Shown here piece by piece: positions 20,836-32,520 of a stretch of DNA of 64,000 nucleotides. The stretch comes from Isochrysis galbana (taxonomy: Eukaryota > Haptophyta > Isochrysidales > Isochrysidaceae): positions 5,276,148 to 5,340,147 of the forward strand of contig CM030931.1 of assembly GCA_018136815.1 (NCBI GenBank), given 5' to 3'. Position 1 is the stretch's first letter. Each line of letters starts with the position of its first letter. Position numbers and translations under genes: made by a program. Under the pieces are notes generated by a model. That model saw only the letters and a program-made list of their open reading frames with translations, did no database searches and was not told where the DNA came from.

Positions 20836-22008
20836 ATGCGCGAGTCGGGGGAGTACCTCGATGAGGAGGACGAGCGATCGGACTGCAGCGAGTTCGGCAG
20901 ACTTGTCGCTCATTCCGAGGGCGACGAGGAGGAGGCCATTGCTCCCGAGCCCTCCGCCTCCTCTGCCTGTGCCTCCGCCTCAATACGCAGATGGGCGCTT
21001 GGGCTCATCCTCGTGCTGGTGCTACTAATGCGGTGGCAAGCCGTCACGAATAGGCCAAAGACATCCCGATTCGCGAGCTGTCACTCCGCAGGACCTGTGC
21101 TCGTTGGCTCCCACCACAAGACGGGCACTGTCCTCCTCACGCACTTGCTCAGGGACGCATGCAAGGCGATGCACTGGAAGTGCATCTTCAATCACGACAA
21201 GGGCCACTGTGCGTCGGCGGCAGAAGCGAGGAATATGGGTGCTGACATCTGCTTGCTACAACATGGTATTCAGTTCAAGGGCCTGGTGCCGTCTGGAAGC
21301 AATGGGGGTAAGCCACATCATCAGGCGCCCACATTGCTAGCGGCAGCTACTGCAGTGGCAGTCGGCATGACCGGCACCGCAGGTACCGCAGGCACTGCTG
21401 CGCCGCAGCCTTCAGGTCGTTCGCTCCGTGAATCTATGAGCGACGAGCCAACGTATGTCCCCAACTATCGATTCGTGCACGCTATCCGAGATCCGATGGA
21501 AGTGGTGCTCTCCGGCTACACGTACCACTTGCGCACAACGGAGAAGTGGGCGAACCGCCCAGAAGCCAGATGGAATGGTACAACGTACAGAGCTTATTTG
21601 AATGCACTCTCCCTCGAAGAGGGGCTGCTAGCCGAGGTGCGTCATTCGGCCCGCGACAACCTGAAGACCATGCCGCGCCTTTATGAGCGTACCGGATCTC
21701 GGAAGTGCACATACACTGTGAAGTTCGAAGATTTTGCCACTGACTGGGAAGGCACACTAACGCAGCTATGGGATCTACTCGGTGTGACGGAGCCTAAAGA
21801 TCTTGCCCTTCTGACTCGCGTTTCTGAAAAGCATAACGTGTATCGACACAATACGACGCGTGGGCGGCACGTGTCAAGCACTTCCGCCAGCAAGCGGGCT
21901 GCAATGCGCGAGTTGCTCCGTCGCTCGCCCGACGCCATGGCTCGGATCCGCGAGGTACGAAGAAAGCTTGGCTATCCACTTATAGGCGAGGAAGGAAAGA
22001 CTAGGTAG
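20836..22008 (+). CDS. Membrane-anchored sulfotransferase, single exon
   Basis: The ATG at 20836 gives a 390-residue type II membrane protein: an acidic cytosolic head (about 1-50), one helix (about 52-66, WALGLILVLVLLM) and a lumenal catalytic domain. The PAPS 5'-phosphosulfate loop is VGSHHKTGTVLL (HKTGT at 94-98) and the 3'-phosphate site is HAIRDPMEVVLSGY (Arg218, Asp219, Ser227). Late in the domain KFEDFATDWEGTLTQLWDLL matches the C-terminal part of Golgi sulfotransferases. It should move sulfate from PAPS to a glycan or similar acceptor in the Golgi; the acceptor cannot be told. A low-complexity insert (Ala/Thr/Gly, about 168-190) interrupts the domain. An upstream ATG at 20659 in frame would add 59 basic, Gly-rich residues and is less likely. 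Confidence 0.85.
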   Translation: MRESGEYLDEEDERSDCSEFGRLVAHSEGDEEEAIAPEPSASSACASASIRRWALGLILVLVLLMRWQAVTNRPKTSRFASCHSAGPVLVGSHHKTGTVLLTHLLRDACKAMHWKCIFNHDKGHCASAAEARNMGADICLLQHGIQFKGLVPSGSNGGKPHHQAPTLLAAATAVAVGMTGTAGTAGTAAPQPSGRSLRESMSDEPTYVPNYRFVHAIRDPMEVVLSGYTYHLRTTEKWANRPEARWNGTTYRAYLNALSLEEGLLAEVRHSARDNLKTMPRLYERTGSRKCTYTVKFEDFATDWEGTLTQLWDLLGVTEPKDLALLTRVSEKHNVYRHNTTRGRHVSSTSASKRAAMRELLRRSPDAMARIREVRRKLGYPLIGEEGKTR

Positions 22009-22243
22009 TAACAAGAATATCTTCTCTGATATGCGGCGGGACATTCACAATGCGCATCACAAGCGTGCGGTGCTCTCAGTAGAGCAGAGTCTGTCAGTAG
22101 TTTTTGCTCTACCGCGTGCTTGACGTTGACGTGTCAAGTATGATGTGTGTGGTTGCGTTGGAAAGAAGATACGTACGAAAAATGAAACTGGAACACGAGG
22201 AATGAAAATAATAAATCATGTTATGGCCTAGCCGATGAACTAA
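22009..22243. other. 3' flank of the sulfotransferase gene
   Basis: Short AT-richer stretch with AATAATAAATCATG near 22207; no gene. It ends where the LTR-like repeat begins. Confidence 0.5.
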
Positions 22244-22759
22244 TGTCGTATTCCATACGATGACAGATGACAGACTTTACTTATAACCTTTGGGTTATTT
22301 TAAGCCGCTTACAGTTTCGTCGATTGGTATGCCGCCTCTTCTCTTACTTTCTCTCGATATCATCAAATGTTCCATGACCGTCTTCTGTCTTCTCTCGTCT
22401 ATCGGTTGTAGCTCCCCAGCGAGGTCTGCCCTCGTTGTGCCGACCCCTCCGTCGCATGTCTGCGCGTTGCTAAGTTGCCCTGGTGCCGACGCCTAGCCGT
22501 CCGTCCAGGTGTGGTTAGTTTTCACCCCGTTTGGTTTAGTTTGTGTGGCTCTGTTGTCATAGACTTTTTGAGTTCATGCGTTGTAGTCTCCCGTGTCTAC
22601 CTCGGACCTAAGAAGCTCTCATTCTCACGTTCCCTCTCTCCCACTAGCTCGCTAGCTAACCTCGTCTCTACTCTCCGACGCCACGCGTCGCGATACTCCA
22701 ACCTTCAGTCTACCTCATCGCTCGTAGCGCCCGATGGCAGACACTCTCAGACCCGACTC
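22244..22759 (+). mobile_element. LTR/leader of an LTR retrotransposon, cut by the assembly gap
   Basis: Starting TGTCGTATTCCATACGA, the whole 516 bases align with 55635-56150, including the ATG context GATGGCAGACACT at the right end. The gap of 100 N follows immediately. The element probably continues into the gap, so an unassembled retrotransposon is likely there. Confidence 0.85.
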
Positions 22760-22859
22760 NNNNNNNNNNNNNNNNNNNNNNNNNNNNNNNNNNNNNNNNN
22801 NNNNNNNNNNNNNNNNNNNNNNNNNNNNNNNNNNNNNNNNNNNNNNNNNNNNNNNNNNN
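22760..22859. other. Assembly gap (100 N)
   Basis: Exactly one hundred N, the usual placeholder for a gap of unknown size. The reading frame that seems to continue through it joins retrotransposon leader to the protease gene and is not real. Confidence 0.99.
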
Positions 22860-25800
22860 AGGGCACGCTCGCGCTTTTGACACCCACTATTCTTCTCTTC
22901 CTCGCACAAGACTTGGCTGCGCAGCGGCTCTCCCTCGACTGCAATGCTGCTCTGCGCGCCCACAAAGAACGCACAGCGCTCACGCTGCCTTGCGAGATCA
23001 TAACAGAGGTCGCTTCCTGCTCTTCGCACATTCGCGTAATCGCGAAGAGTGGGAAAGAATCGGATGTCCTTCAGCTTGAACAGTGCGGCCTTGTCGATGG
23101 CTCATGCCGCTCGGTTCACATTCAAGAATGCAATGTTGATGAGGCACGAGGCGGTCACGGACAGAATGCAAGGACCGCATCTGATCGACGGTACCTGCAA
23201 GTCGACCCTGCCCGTGTCGCATGCAAAAGGCTTGATTGCATCGTCGAGGACGCCTTTGAGCCTGTGCATGCGTCCTTCGTCTATGGCGCTTGTTCTACAG
23301 CCGAGGGCAACATTTGGTACATTCATCCTCAACATCTCTGCAGCGCCAATTTTGTCTCTGGCCGAAAGGCTGTGATCGAGCTCGGGCTTCCCATTGCTGA
23401 TTCCCGCCCTGACAGCCACCACGAGATGTCCATTGATGGCACATCCCGTGCCCAGCCTCAACTCGAGCCAAGCTACCAGGCTAGTGGCAAGGCTTTGCAT
23501 TCTCTTCTGCGAGTCCTTGAGCACGACAATCAGGTTGGCTCTACCGGCACAACGCACCAAGGCAATAAGAGTGGTGGCCCACCTCGGCGAGCCCTTGTTG
23601 CAGATGATGCAGTAGGCCGTGCCTCGGCATCGTCCGTACGCCGTTCCCTTCTACTGGGACCCCTCTCAGACCCCCATACTGTGCTAGTGCTTCGCCTTAA
23701 GTACAACGACGGCAATGAGCCCACCTACTGTGACGACGCATGCTCTGACAATGCCATGTGGGCGACCGAGGGCGGTGTCAATGTTTTCACCAGCAAGTGG
23801 GAGACGACAGTCATTGGTAGCGTCACTGGCGATCTCGAGTTCTCGTCATATGGAAGTAGCTACTTTCCCATCACGCATCGGACGCTTACTGTTGATATGG
23901 GAGAGCCAATGCCAGGGGCGGACGCAGGCTGCCCCTTCTACGAGGCGATGGACCGGGCCAGGGCGCGTTGCCTGTTGCAGTGGGGCGTCGACGCGACAAC
24001 ATTTACGCACACGGAGTTTTTTCTCCCGAGGCCCTTCGGAAAATGCGGTTGGTCTGGCTTGGCCAACACAGGCTGCGCCGTCCCAAAGAGCACACCTCAT
24101 CGGCCCAATAGCTGCTTCACCCTCATCAAGGACCACTTCCCCACGACGCGCCTGCACGAGTTTGGTCACAACTTTGGTTTCGCCCACGCCGGGACCAACA
24201 CCTATGCATACGGCGACGAATCGTCGCTCATGGGTAATCGCCGCCAATGGAAAGGTTACAATGCAGCCAACCGATACAGCGCGGGCTGGCTCACGGATGA
24301 CCACATTGAGCGTGTGGAGGTTGACAGCGCAATTCTCCTTCGTTCGGTTCACGAGGCCCCACAGACCGTGGGAGCTCGCTCTGCCGCTATTTTCCCCTGC
24401 CCGACGTGTGATGCCGCCTTTCCAAACACTGAGATCTGGGTGTCATACCGGCGTGGGATAGGCTACGACGCTGATTTACCGCCAACCAGCCGCGACAAGG
24501 TCTCGGTGCATTGGCAAAAGATCAGCTTCTGGCGAAAGGATACGATAATCCAAGCCTTCCTCTCCGCAGGCGAAAACGTCACTATACCCGAGACGGGACA
24601 TATGATTATGGCCTGTGCCATTGATTCATTCCCGTTTCTTGGCCAAGCGCTGGTAGCCATCATTCTCCCTGGAACCCCGGCATCGGTGCTCAACGAACTG
24701 TGCATCAGGACTTCACTGCCACCTGATGCTGTAAGCCCGAAATCGCCACCTCCCAGCCCTCTACCGGCACCGCCAGAGCCCGAGCCACCACAGTCAAGCC
24801 CGCCTGCACAATCACCAAGGCCGCCGCCGCCGCCGCCAGTGCCCCGACCGCCCCCGCCACCGCTCAGCCCGCCGCCACCACCACCACCTCTCAGCCCGCC
24901 GCCGCCACCACCAAGCCCGCCACCATTGCCAGCCCCAATCATGCCACCGCCACCGAGCCCATCAAGCTCTGGTTCGCCACCGTCATTGGGCTGGACGGAG
25001 ACGGCGAGCCTTGAGAGCTGTACCACACGTATTATCAAGACTTACCCCAACCCTCCACAACTGTACGACCCGTCCAACTGCTTCGCGGGCATCCTGCTGT
25101 TTGTGGGAAGTAGTGGCTCGGCAATGATGTGCACGCGCGGCTTCCACATCTTTCTCATGCACTTCAAACTGCCGGACGGGCTTGCAAGTGGGCAGATCGA
25201 GCAAGCCAGCCTAAGCGTGTACATACAGCAGGAGGTCGAGGGCGGCGTACAAGTTCGTCTGGATGGTCTAGGCATACGCTCCGGTGATCTTGCAGAGGCT
25301 TTGGCATCCCAATCGGCCGACGACTGGTACGTTGGACAAGCGGATGACACGCAAGGCGTGACGGAAATCACACCGTCTATGATCCCTCAGCAGTCTGGAC
25401 GGGAGACGTGGTTCAACTTCACTTCGGCGACGCTAACTCAATATGTCCAGGACCAACTTGGCTCTGGAGGTGCGGGGAAGCACATCGTCTTGCGCATCTC
25501 GACGTCGGACGACTATGGTTGTGCTGAAGCATGCAATTTCGATTGCAAGAAGAGGCGATACCAATTGATCGCGGCGTCGGAACGGCTCACCCTCACCGCC
25601 AGCTTTTCAGATCCAGCGCGAGCACCGCGGCCGCCCATTGCTGCGAGCCCAAGCACGTTGCCACCTAGGACGCCACCGCCGCCGCCAGCGCCCCGACCAC
25701 CGCCGCCACCGCTCAGCCCGCCGCCGCCACCACCAAGCCCGCCACCATTGCCAGCCCCAATCATGCCACCGCCACCGAGCCCATCAAGCTCTGGTTCGCC

Positions 25801-26737
25801 ACCGTCATTGGGCTGGACGGAGACGGCGAGCCTTGAGAGCTGTACCACACGTATTATCAAGACTTACCCCAACCCTCCACAACTGTACGACCCGTCCAAC
25901 TGCTTCGCGGGCATCCTGCTGTTTGTGGGAAGTAGTGGCTCGGCAATGATGTGCACGCGCGGCTTCCACATCTTTCTCATGCACTTCAAACTGCCGGACG
26001 GGCTTGCAAGTGGGCAGATCGAGCAAGCCAGCCTAAGCGTGTACATACAGCAGGAGGTCGAGGGCGGCGTACAAGTTCGTCTGGATGGTCTAGGCATACG
26101 CTCCGGTGATCTTGCAGAGGCTTTGGCATCCCAATCGGCCGACGACTGGTACGTTGGACAAGCGGATGACACGCAAGGCGTGACGGAAATCACACCGTCT
26201 ATGATCCCTCAGCAGTCTGGACGGGAGACGTGGTTCAACTTCACTTCGGCGACGCTAACTCAATATGTCCAGGACCAACTTGGCTCTGGAGGTGCGGGGA
26301 AGCACATCGTCTTGCGCATCTCGACGTCGGACGACTATGGTTGTGCTGAAGCATGCAATTTCGATTGCAAGAAGAGGCGATACCAATTGATCGCGGCGTC
26401 GGAACGGCTCACCCTCACTGCCAGCTATGCAGATCAAGTCCAAGCAAAATCACTGCGCATTGAGACTAACGGCACGCTGCTTGCTCATCCGATAAATTCT
26501 TTGCCGACATCAGACAATCTGCAGCAAGAGCTTGCGGAAGTCGACGATCCAGCTGACCCGGACGACGGACAGTCAGATTCGTCATGGCTAAAGACGCCCA
26601 TTGGTATCAGCGCCCTCATCGGATGTTCGGCGATGGGCCTCATCGCAATGTGTGCCGCGGTGTTTCTCGCCTGGCGTCGTGCAGGCCGACCTGCGCCGCA
26701 ACAAAAGGGGCGCTCCGGCTCGTCTCATTCGTACTAG
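22860..26737 (+). CDS. Gametolysin-like M11 metalloprotease with duplicated cell-surface domain, start missing
   Basis: After the gap the frame opens with a signal-peptide-like segment (LALLTPTILLFLAQDLAAQ), so only a few residues are lost. About 300 residues of prodomain-like sequence follow. The peptidase site HEFGHNFGFAH (24155-24187) fits HExxHxxxxxH, with a Met-turn candidate SSLMG after it; this is the gametolysin/MEROPS M11 type that digests cell-wall glycoprotein in Chlamydomonas. A (S/P)PPP-rich linker is followed by a domain of about 200 residues with FKLPDGLASGQIEQASLSVY and WFNFTSATLTQYVQDQLGSG, resembling DNRLRE-type wall/surface domains. Linker and domain occur twice, nearly identical in DNA. 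A single membrane helix (ISALIGCSAMGLIAMCAAVF) and a short basic tail close the protein. It is probably displayed on the cell surface; the substrate is unknown. Introns are not seen. Confidence 0.88.
24891..26423 (+). repeat. In-frame tandem duplication of about 0.7-kb coding units (offset 822 bp)
   Basis: Bases from about 24891 to 25601 recur at about 25713-26423. No differences were noticed by eye through the domain until its last bases (CTCACCGCC versus CTCACTGCC). The offset of 822 bp is 274 codons, so the frame is kept. Such identity means a very recent duplication, gene conversion, or an assembly artefact near the gap. Confidence 0.9.
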
Positions 26738-26937
26738 CGAGGTCGGGCGGACGGACGGACGACAGCGACAGCGGTCGGTCTACGGAGAAGTCTCTCGCTC
26801 ATCAATGGATGGTCCGTCGAAGTCTCTCCTCACGAATCTGCTTGAAAGGGAATTGTTCATTCGTTGGTTTGTTCCCTGGTGCCTGCCAGGTGGAAGCACA
26901 TGTAGATATATGTTTACTTGCGGTGCGTCAGACATTT

Positions 26938-27095
26938 CTTGTTGTGTGAGTATAACCTTAGTGCTGAGGGACCGAAGCCCTTTGACGGCAACGGAGCCCC
27001 TACCCCGCGATGGGGGTGTGCGCGGTGATGGCGCATGGCTCGTCCGGTGTATGTGGCTAGGGATGCTAGATAACAAGATGTCCTACAACACTATA
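26938..27095 (+). repeat. Intact copy (empty site) of the dispersed repeat at 8402/10079
   Basis: TGTGAGTATAACCTTAGTGC through GATGTCCTACAACACTATA. It spans, without interruption, the place where the other copy carries the 1.6-kb TIR element; the single TA of the target is at 27001-27002. Confidence 0.85.
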
Positions 27096-27207
27096 CGCTC
27101 TATCGTGGTGCCATTGCCGAGCTGCCGAGAAGTCACTGCAATCTCGACGACACTAGCACTAGCGTGCGAGTCGACGCTCAAGGGTGCAATATACAATATA
27201 GAACGCA

Positions 27208-27295
27208 ATGTAAGGTGTCGTTCCGTCAATTGTGGGACATCAGTCGAATTGAGCGATCGAATGTCCGCAGTTGTATACAGAGCGTTATTTTAAAA
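27208..27295 (-). repeat. Inverted copy of the 19485-19565 repeat
   Basis: AAGGTGTCGTTCCGTCAATT, GTGGGACATCAGTCGAATTG and AGCGATCGAATGTCC are the reverse complement of the copy at 19.5 kb. Confidence 0.85.
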
Positions 27296-27399
27296 TTAAA
27301 TGCAGACTAGCGTAACAACTTATTTTCCCTGCTTTCCGGGGGGGGAGCCGTGTCGGCGCTTTTCATATTTACGAGATATTTGCCTGTGGCACCTGATTA

Positions 27400-27648
27400 T
27401 GGGCACGGCGCGATGTGCAGTCCCCCCGCGGAGACGCCGTGCGTGCGCATTCCAACTTTTTCTCTATTACCCTAACGCCCACATTTACGTAAAGTAGCCA
27501 CATAAGAGATGTTTCTCTTGCACAGCACGTGCAATCACATTGTGCACGCCGTGCGTGGGCACGGCGCGATGTGCATGGGCCCCCCCCGCGGGGGCGCCGT
27601 GCGTGCGCATGCCAATGCGTACCCCTAAGGCCCACGTTTACGTAAATA
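27400..27648 (+). repeat. Two direct copies of a 90-bp segment
   Basis: GGGCACGGCGCGATGTGCA at 27400 and 27557 starts each copy; both continue through a CCCCCCCGCGG run, GCCGTGCGTGCGCAT and GCCCAC(A/G)TTTACGTAAA. The spacing between copies is about 157 bases. Confidence 0.85.
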
Positions 27649-29440
27649 AGGCTGTGAACATGTTAGACAACTATCTAGATATTAGGCTATCTACTTTCCA
27701 AAAGCACTGTCTATATCTATCTAGATAGTGCTGAGCCACTATTAGTATCTATCTAGATAGCTGTGGGCGGCAAAGCTAATATTAAGCTATTATTAGGTGC
27801 GCGGAGCCACTCACACGCACGCACACGCGCACATACGCATACGCTCAGAGCTAAAGGCGCGCTGCGCGCGCGCAACACCGTGTTCAACACGGCGGAGGCA
27901 AAGGGAAAGGGAACTCACACATACTCAGACTCACTCCGCATTACTACTAGTTAGAAGGCAGTGCTCTAGCGTGTCTTCGGACTGGCCTGCCTTTGACCTT
28001 CAAGTCATCGTGCAGCCGCCCTCCCTGCATGCGAAAAAGCACGCTCGACCGCCGCCATTGCCATTGCAGTTGCTGTCCGCTTGCGCCCCATGTCTCTTGC
28101 CGCGGTTGTTGGCATTTGTGGCGAGTGGCGAGGCTTCGCGCCAGACATTTGCCCCCCCCCCCACTAAATTACTAACTATCCCGCGGGCGCGACCGCCCAT
28201 TCTTTACGGGTAGAGCGTGAGGGCGCGTGACGGAGGGGGAGAGAGGGGGGGCGAATCGCACCATTTCTTGGCGAAGATTTTCGTAGCGTCAGGTAGCCCC
28301 CCCGGGAGGTTTTTTAGTGGGCATCGCGCCACGGTCAAAAAATGCAGCCCAACCCTTACTAGTCGTTAAAAAGCCCCTGTTTGACCGCCCTACAGAACGA
28401 CGAGGAAGAGGGATGTGAGAAAAAGACGAATAAGAAGATGAAAACTCAGCCCGCGTAGCTGGGGGTGTTGGGAGTGGGGGAGGTTACAGCTGTAATAATA
28501 ATAGCCTAAAAGAAAACTAACCTGGCCCTCTTTTGACGGAACGCGACTTTACAACGTCGACTTGAGCCTTGTTGCTGTTGCGGTTAAGTAAGGGGCAGAG
28601 CCGCCCGCCGTCCGCCGCCCTTAGGCTTTTGAAAGTTGAATGAAAGGTGAAAGGGAGGCTCTCTCTCTCTCAGGTTTCCCCGTCTTCGGTATTCCGTATG
28701 CCCTCCCTTGGGCTTGCGATTCGTGCGCCTCTTCGTATCGCTCGACGCATGCGTCGGTCGGCCAAGTGCTGTCGATCAGAGCGGTGGAGGCACCACGGAT
28801 GGTCCCTCTCTAGTGTCAGCTAAGGACCGACCCGTTCACCATTCACCACGAGAGCAGAGTTGGAGTTGATGAGAACGGCGTCTACTTGGGCGGCTCGGCC
28901 CACCACTAGCTTGAGTGGCGGCTCGTGGCTAGTAGTTTTCAGAGGGATCGAATGAGGGCGGAGCGCATTCGCGTAGCGCCGCGGCTCGGCATCGGCATCG
29001 GGGAGGGGTTGATGCGGCCGGGCGGGTCGTAGACAGGCAAGTTGGTGAGGTTGCGCAGAGGCGGGGGCGGCGGTCCAGCCGCGGGCATTCCGGAGCATCC
29101 GGGGGGGCTGAAGCAACTGAAAAGGCGCCTTGTGTCCGATTGCTAGTGGGGTTGCCAAGGGGCTCATAGCACTTGTTTTTCTTGCAGCCTTACTAGCTCT
29201 AGCTCTAGCCACGGTAGCTTTGGCCTTTGTCCATTGGGACTGATCTTAGCATCGCGATTTATCTCCAGGTTAGACCGGCTTAGCGTTTGCCTCAGGCGTT
29301 TGACACACGAGACTTGCCATCTTGCAAGTGTAATCCGTTCGATCGACGTGTGCGCTTGGGGCGAGCAACATTGACACTCAACATGCCACCCGTCCGATGC
29401 AAACGGCCATTTCCAAGGACCCACACGTCTCTGCGCGTCT
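27649..29440. other. Intergenic stretch with palindromes, no supported gene
   Basis: 27660-27770 repeats CTATCTAGATAG-type palindromes. 27800-27860 is (CA)-rich. 28150-28330 has C- and G-runs. A 130-residue minus-strand frame at 28820-29212 was considered and not accepted. 29213-29440 is downstream of the UBA5 stop. Confidence 0.45.
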
Positions 29441-31025
29441 TCAAGCCTGGACACCCTTTAACTGAGCCATCAAATCAGACAAGTCCGGACCGTCGTCGGC
29501 AGCCGGTGCAGCAGCCGCGGGGCTAGTGGCAAGCGGGGCAACATGCTCGAATCCCAGACCCTCTCCAGGGATGGTGCCCGCCGACGGTGCATCCGTTACC
29601 TCCTCGTCACATCCACCAACCTCGATGCCCCATTCATTGTCAATATGCAGTTCCACCTCATCGGCGGCTGCGCTCGCAGCGGCTGCCGCCTCAGCGGCAG
29701 CCTTGGCCGCTGCCTCGCGCTCCGGCGCCTTGGTGGCGTACGCCTGCTGCTGCTTCCGGCACCAGTAAGAGGTGCAATCCGGGTTGGGCTTAAGGGTCAT
29801 GCCCGGAAAGTGGTCGCGCAACGCAGAGTAACCAAGGTACCGGGAGACCTCTCCGAAGCCGAGCATGTACTTGAGGGCATTCTGCACCAAGAAGCCGGCG
29901 ACAATTCCCATTGTAGTGGGCAGCGAGGCGGCGCACACACCCTCACGCTTGAGCGTGCTCTCGTCCGTGCCGGAAGCAACGATCAGCGGTGGGCAGCACT
30001 CAAAGCAGGCGAGCTCTCCGGGCAATAGGAGCTGGATGTGGCCGGAAACGGCGTCCTCGCTCACGCCGGACTCGAACCAGGTCTGGCCAAGTTCATTGCA
30101 TGCCTGGAAGCGGTGAGGGTCGGCAAAAAATGAGGCGCTAGGCCCTGCGACGCATTGCAGCAAGCCACGCAGGCGTGATTGTCTCGTGTTAGGCCAGAGA
30201 ACGGACCTGGTTGATGCTGAGCCGTGCCGCAAAGTTGTCAACGCAGGATAGCACAAGATCTACAGGGCCGCCGCTCAGCGAGCCCGTCGAGATGCGGTTC
30301 ATCAAATGCTCGAAATTCTCGACAGTTGTAATGTTGTAGTTGTAGTCCTCGATCTCGACGTCTGGATTGATGAAGGAAAGCGACTTCTTGGCGGCCTGAA
30401 CCTTTGTCATGCCGCACTGGTCAGGGGTGTAGAAGAGACGGTTCATGTTCGCCAGCTCCACCTTGTCATAGTCAAAGATGAGCAGCTTGCCAACACCACA
30501 GCGCACAAGCATCTCAGCGGCGACGGAACCAACGCCGCCCACGCCGACCACGATGACCGACTTGTGGCGGATCTCATCGTAGTTCTTGACAACGCCTGCC
30601 CACCACATGGGAAGCCAGGAGTGTGGGGATGAAGGAGCGTGGGGATGAAAGGGTTGGGAGGCAGACACGCTGGGAAGGAGGAGTATGCGTGGAGAGGACG
30701 GAGGGAGTTGAGAAGTGAAGGAGGGTGAGGGAGGGGAGGGATGGAGGCAGCGGAGGGAGGGAGGGAGGGGGGGAGGGGGGGGAGGGAGTACGAGAGAGGG
30801 AGAGGGACAGAGAGAGGGACAGAGAGAGGGACAGAGAGAGGGAGAGGGAGAGATGATCGGGAGAAGAGGGGGGGAGAGAGGGAGCAAAGAGGGTACGGGT
30901 TCCAGTGAAGTGCGCAACGGACCCATCTTCTTGAGCGCCATGAGTCGCGAGTACGGGTTGCTGTCCACCACCTTGTCCGAGAGGACATCCACCTTCTCCC
31001 TCACCGGAGCCGACGAGTCCGCCAT
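29441..31025 (-). CDS. UBA5: UFM1-activating enzyme E1 (UBA5), three exons
   Basis: Exons 31025-30923, 30595-30207 and 30103-29441 join in frame through GT-AG introns of 327 and 103 bp to give 384 residues. The enzyme adenylates UFM1 and carries it as a thioester before transfer to UFC1. Seen in order: [15 protein letters not shown] (typical UBA5 N-terminus), the ATP-binding [57 protein letters not shown], and [10 protein letters not shown], which carries the catalytic cysteine in the UBA5 setting. Near the C-terminus NEWGIEVG is the UFM1-interacting motif and [11 protein letters not shown] matches the UFC1-binding tail. An Ala/Glu-rich linker separates them. Intron 1 is a C/T tract on the coding strand (CTCTCTCCCTCTGTCCC). 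The presence of UBA5 predicts a complete ufmylation pathway in this organism. Confidence 0.96.
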
Positions 31026-32081
31026 CTCTCTCCTCTCTCCTCTCTCTTCCTCGCTCCTCTCCCCTTCTCCCCTCTCCCCACCACACACTCTCCTCTCTCT
31101 CTCTCCTCTCTCTCCCGCTACTGTATATTCCGCCTCCCACACTCTCCTCCTCTCTCCCTTTTCCCCAAAGACTTCGAGAGTCCTCTTTCTTCCCTCTCTC
31201 TCTCTCTCCTCTCTACGCGTATGCGCGTGAATTCTCACCTAATCTTCAGAGGCACTTTGCCACCCTGGCTGTTTCCTTCTCCCCCCCCGCCCCCCCCCCT
31301 CCCCCCTCTCCTCGTCTCCGCCCTCTCTCGTGGAGCTCGCGCTCTGCTCTCCGTCGTCTTCACAGAGTATTCACTCGCAACCGAGTGCTTCGAAGCAAAA
31401 AGACAAATTGGCTTTTATTTTAATGAAGGTGGTCCCGTAGCATTTAGAAAGAGGTGGGAAATCGGCAGGTGGGCGGCGGGTTGGCCCCTGTCAGGTTTTC
31501 GCGTCTGACCTGCCCAAATTTCTTTCGAAAATTTCGGTGTTTTTGCACAGATGTTCGGACAGGCTTGCCCTAATTTTCGCGAATAGCGAATAGCAAGTAG
31601 CGGTTCGTTGGTTAAGAGTTAAGATTGCGTAAGGATTTTCTAGTGCCAAGTCAAGGCGCTCGTGCTCGTGCCGACAGAGAGCGGGGGGGGGGGGGGGCGG
31701 GGGGGCGGGGGGGGGCGGGGGGGGGGGGGATGATTACGGTACCCCTCGTTGCTCGTTGCCAAAAATCTGACATTGGTAAAGTCTGGCGTTCCGCTCTCTT
31801 CCCCGCCCCTCCGGGATCCGGGACTCTCAGCCCCTCCCCCCATGGCGAGGGCGAGATCGCCCTCCCGTCCCCTCCGCTCCGCTTCATCTCGACACGTTGT
31901 GCAAACCCCGCGATATTGGATAAATCGTGCTGTTTACTGTTTAAGTGAATGCCGCGAGCTTGTCGCCCGAACGCAATTCCAGCGAAGAGCCCTGCTCGTG
32001 TATACTGTATTGATATTGAGTTATATCGTATATACATTGAAAAGACAAAGGGCAGAGTTTCCCGCCTTTATCTGTCAAGAC
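31026..32081. other. UBA5 promoter side and low-complexity DNA
   Basis: 31030-31215 is C/T-rich and probably the UBA5 leader. 31280-31315 is a C-run, 31683-31730 a G-run of nearly 50 bases broken by single C's. No gene. Confidence 0.5.
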
Positions 32082-32520
32082 ATGTCGGAAGCTGCTCCGC
32101 CCTTGGAGGCAGCTCAAGAGGCGACCACACCCGACCACACAGCCACAGACACGTACGCACCACCAAGCAAGAAGGAGCAAGCATCGCGGGAGCGCGGGAG
32201 GCCGCCATATCCGTGCTCACGGGACGATTCAGCTCGGTAAGGCAGGCTCTGCAGCAGTCAACGCTCTCCGAGGCGAGCGAGAGCGAGTACTGCACGTACA
32301 AAATTTTGAAAGAGCTGAAGGCCGACCCCGCTGCGCGCGCACTCATCGATATGCGACAAGCGTGAGAAGCAGCAGCAGGCCGCCGCAGCCGTCGCAGCGT
32401 CGCTCACGGCCGCTGTGATCGAAAACGAGGAGGCAGTGACCTACGAATCGCTGCAAGAAGCGTGGAAGTCAATTATTGAAGCAGGCAGTGCGTGCTGGAA
32501 GCATGCCGTCAAGTGCCACG
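32082..32520 (+). pseudogene. Possible broken gene of helical protein
   Basis: Three protein-like pieces follow one another in shifting frames: MSEAAPPLEAAQEATTPDHT (from ATG 32082); REAAISVLTGRFSSVRQALQ with YCTYKILKELKADPAARALI; and REKQQQAAAAVAASLTAAVI with TYESLQEAWKSIIEAGSACW. The first and third share a frame; the middle is shifted. Either two compensating frameshifts, small introns, or chance. No family recognised. Confidence 0.3.

Noticed and set aside
22475-22860. Protease start codon at 22475
   Set aside because: That frame begins in the LTR/leader repeat and only reaches the protease by reading through 100 N; the true start is lost in the gap.
28820-29212. Minus-strand frame of 130 codons ending KLVVGRAAQVDAVLINSNSA
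   Set aside because: The end looks protein-like, but the rest does not, and no start, splice pattern or family supports it.
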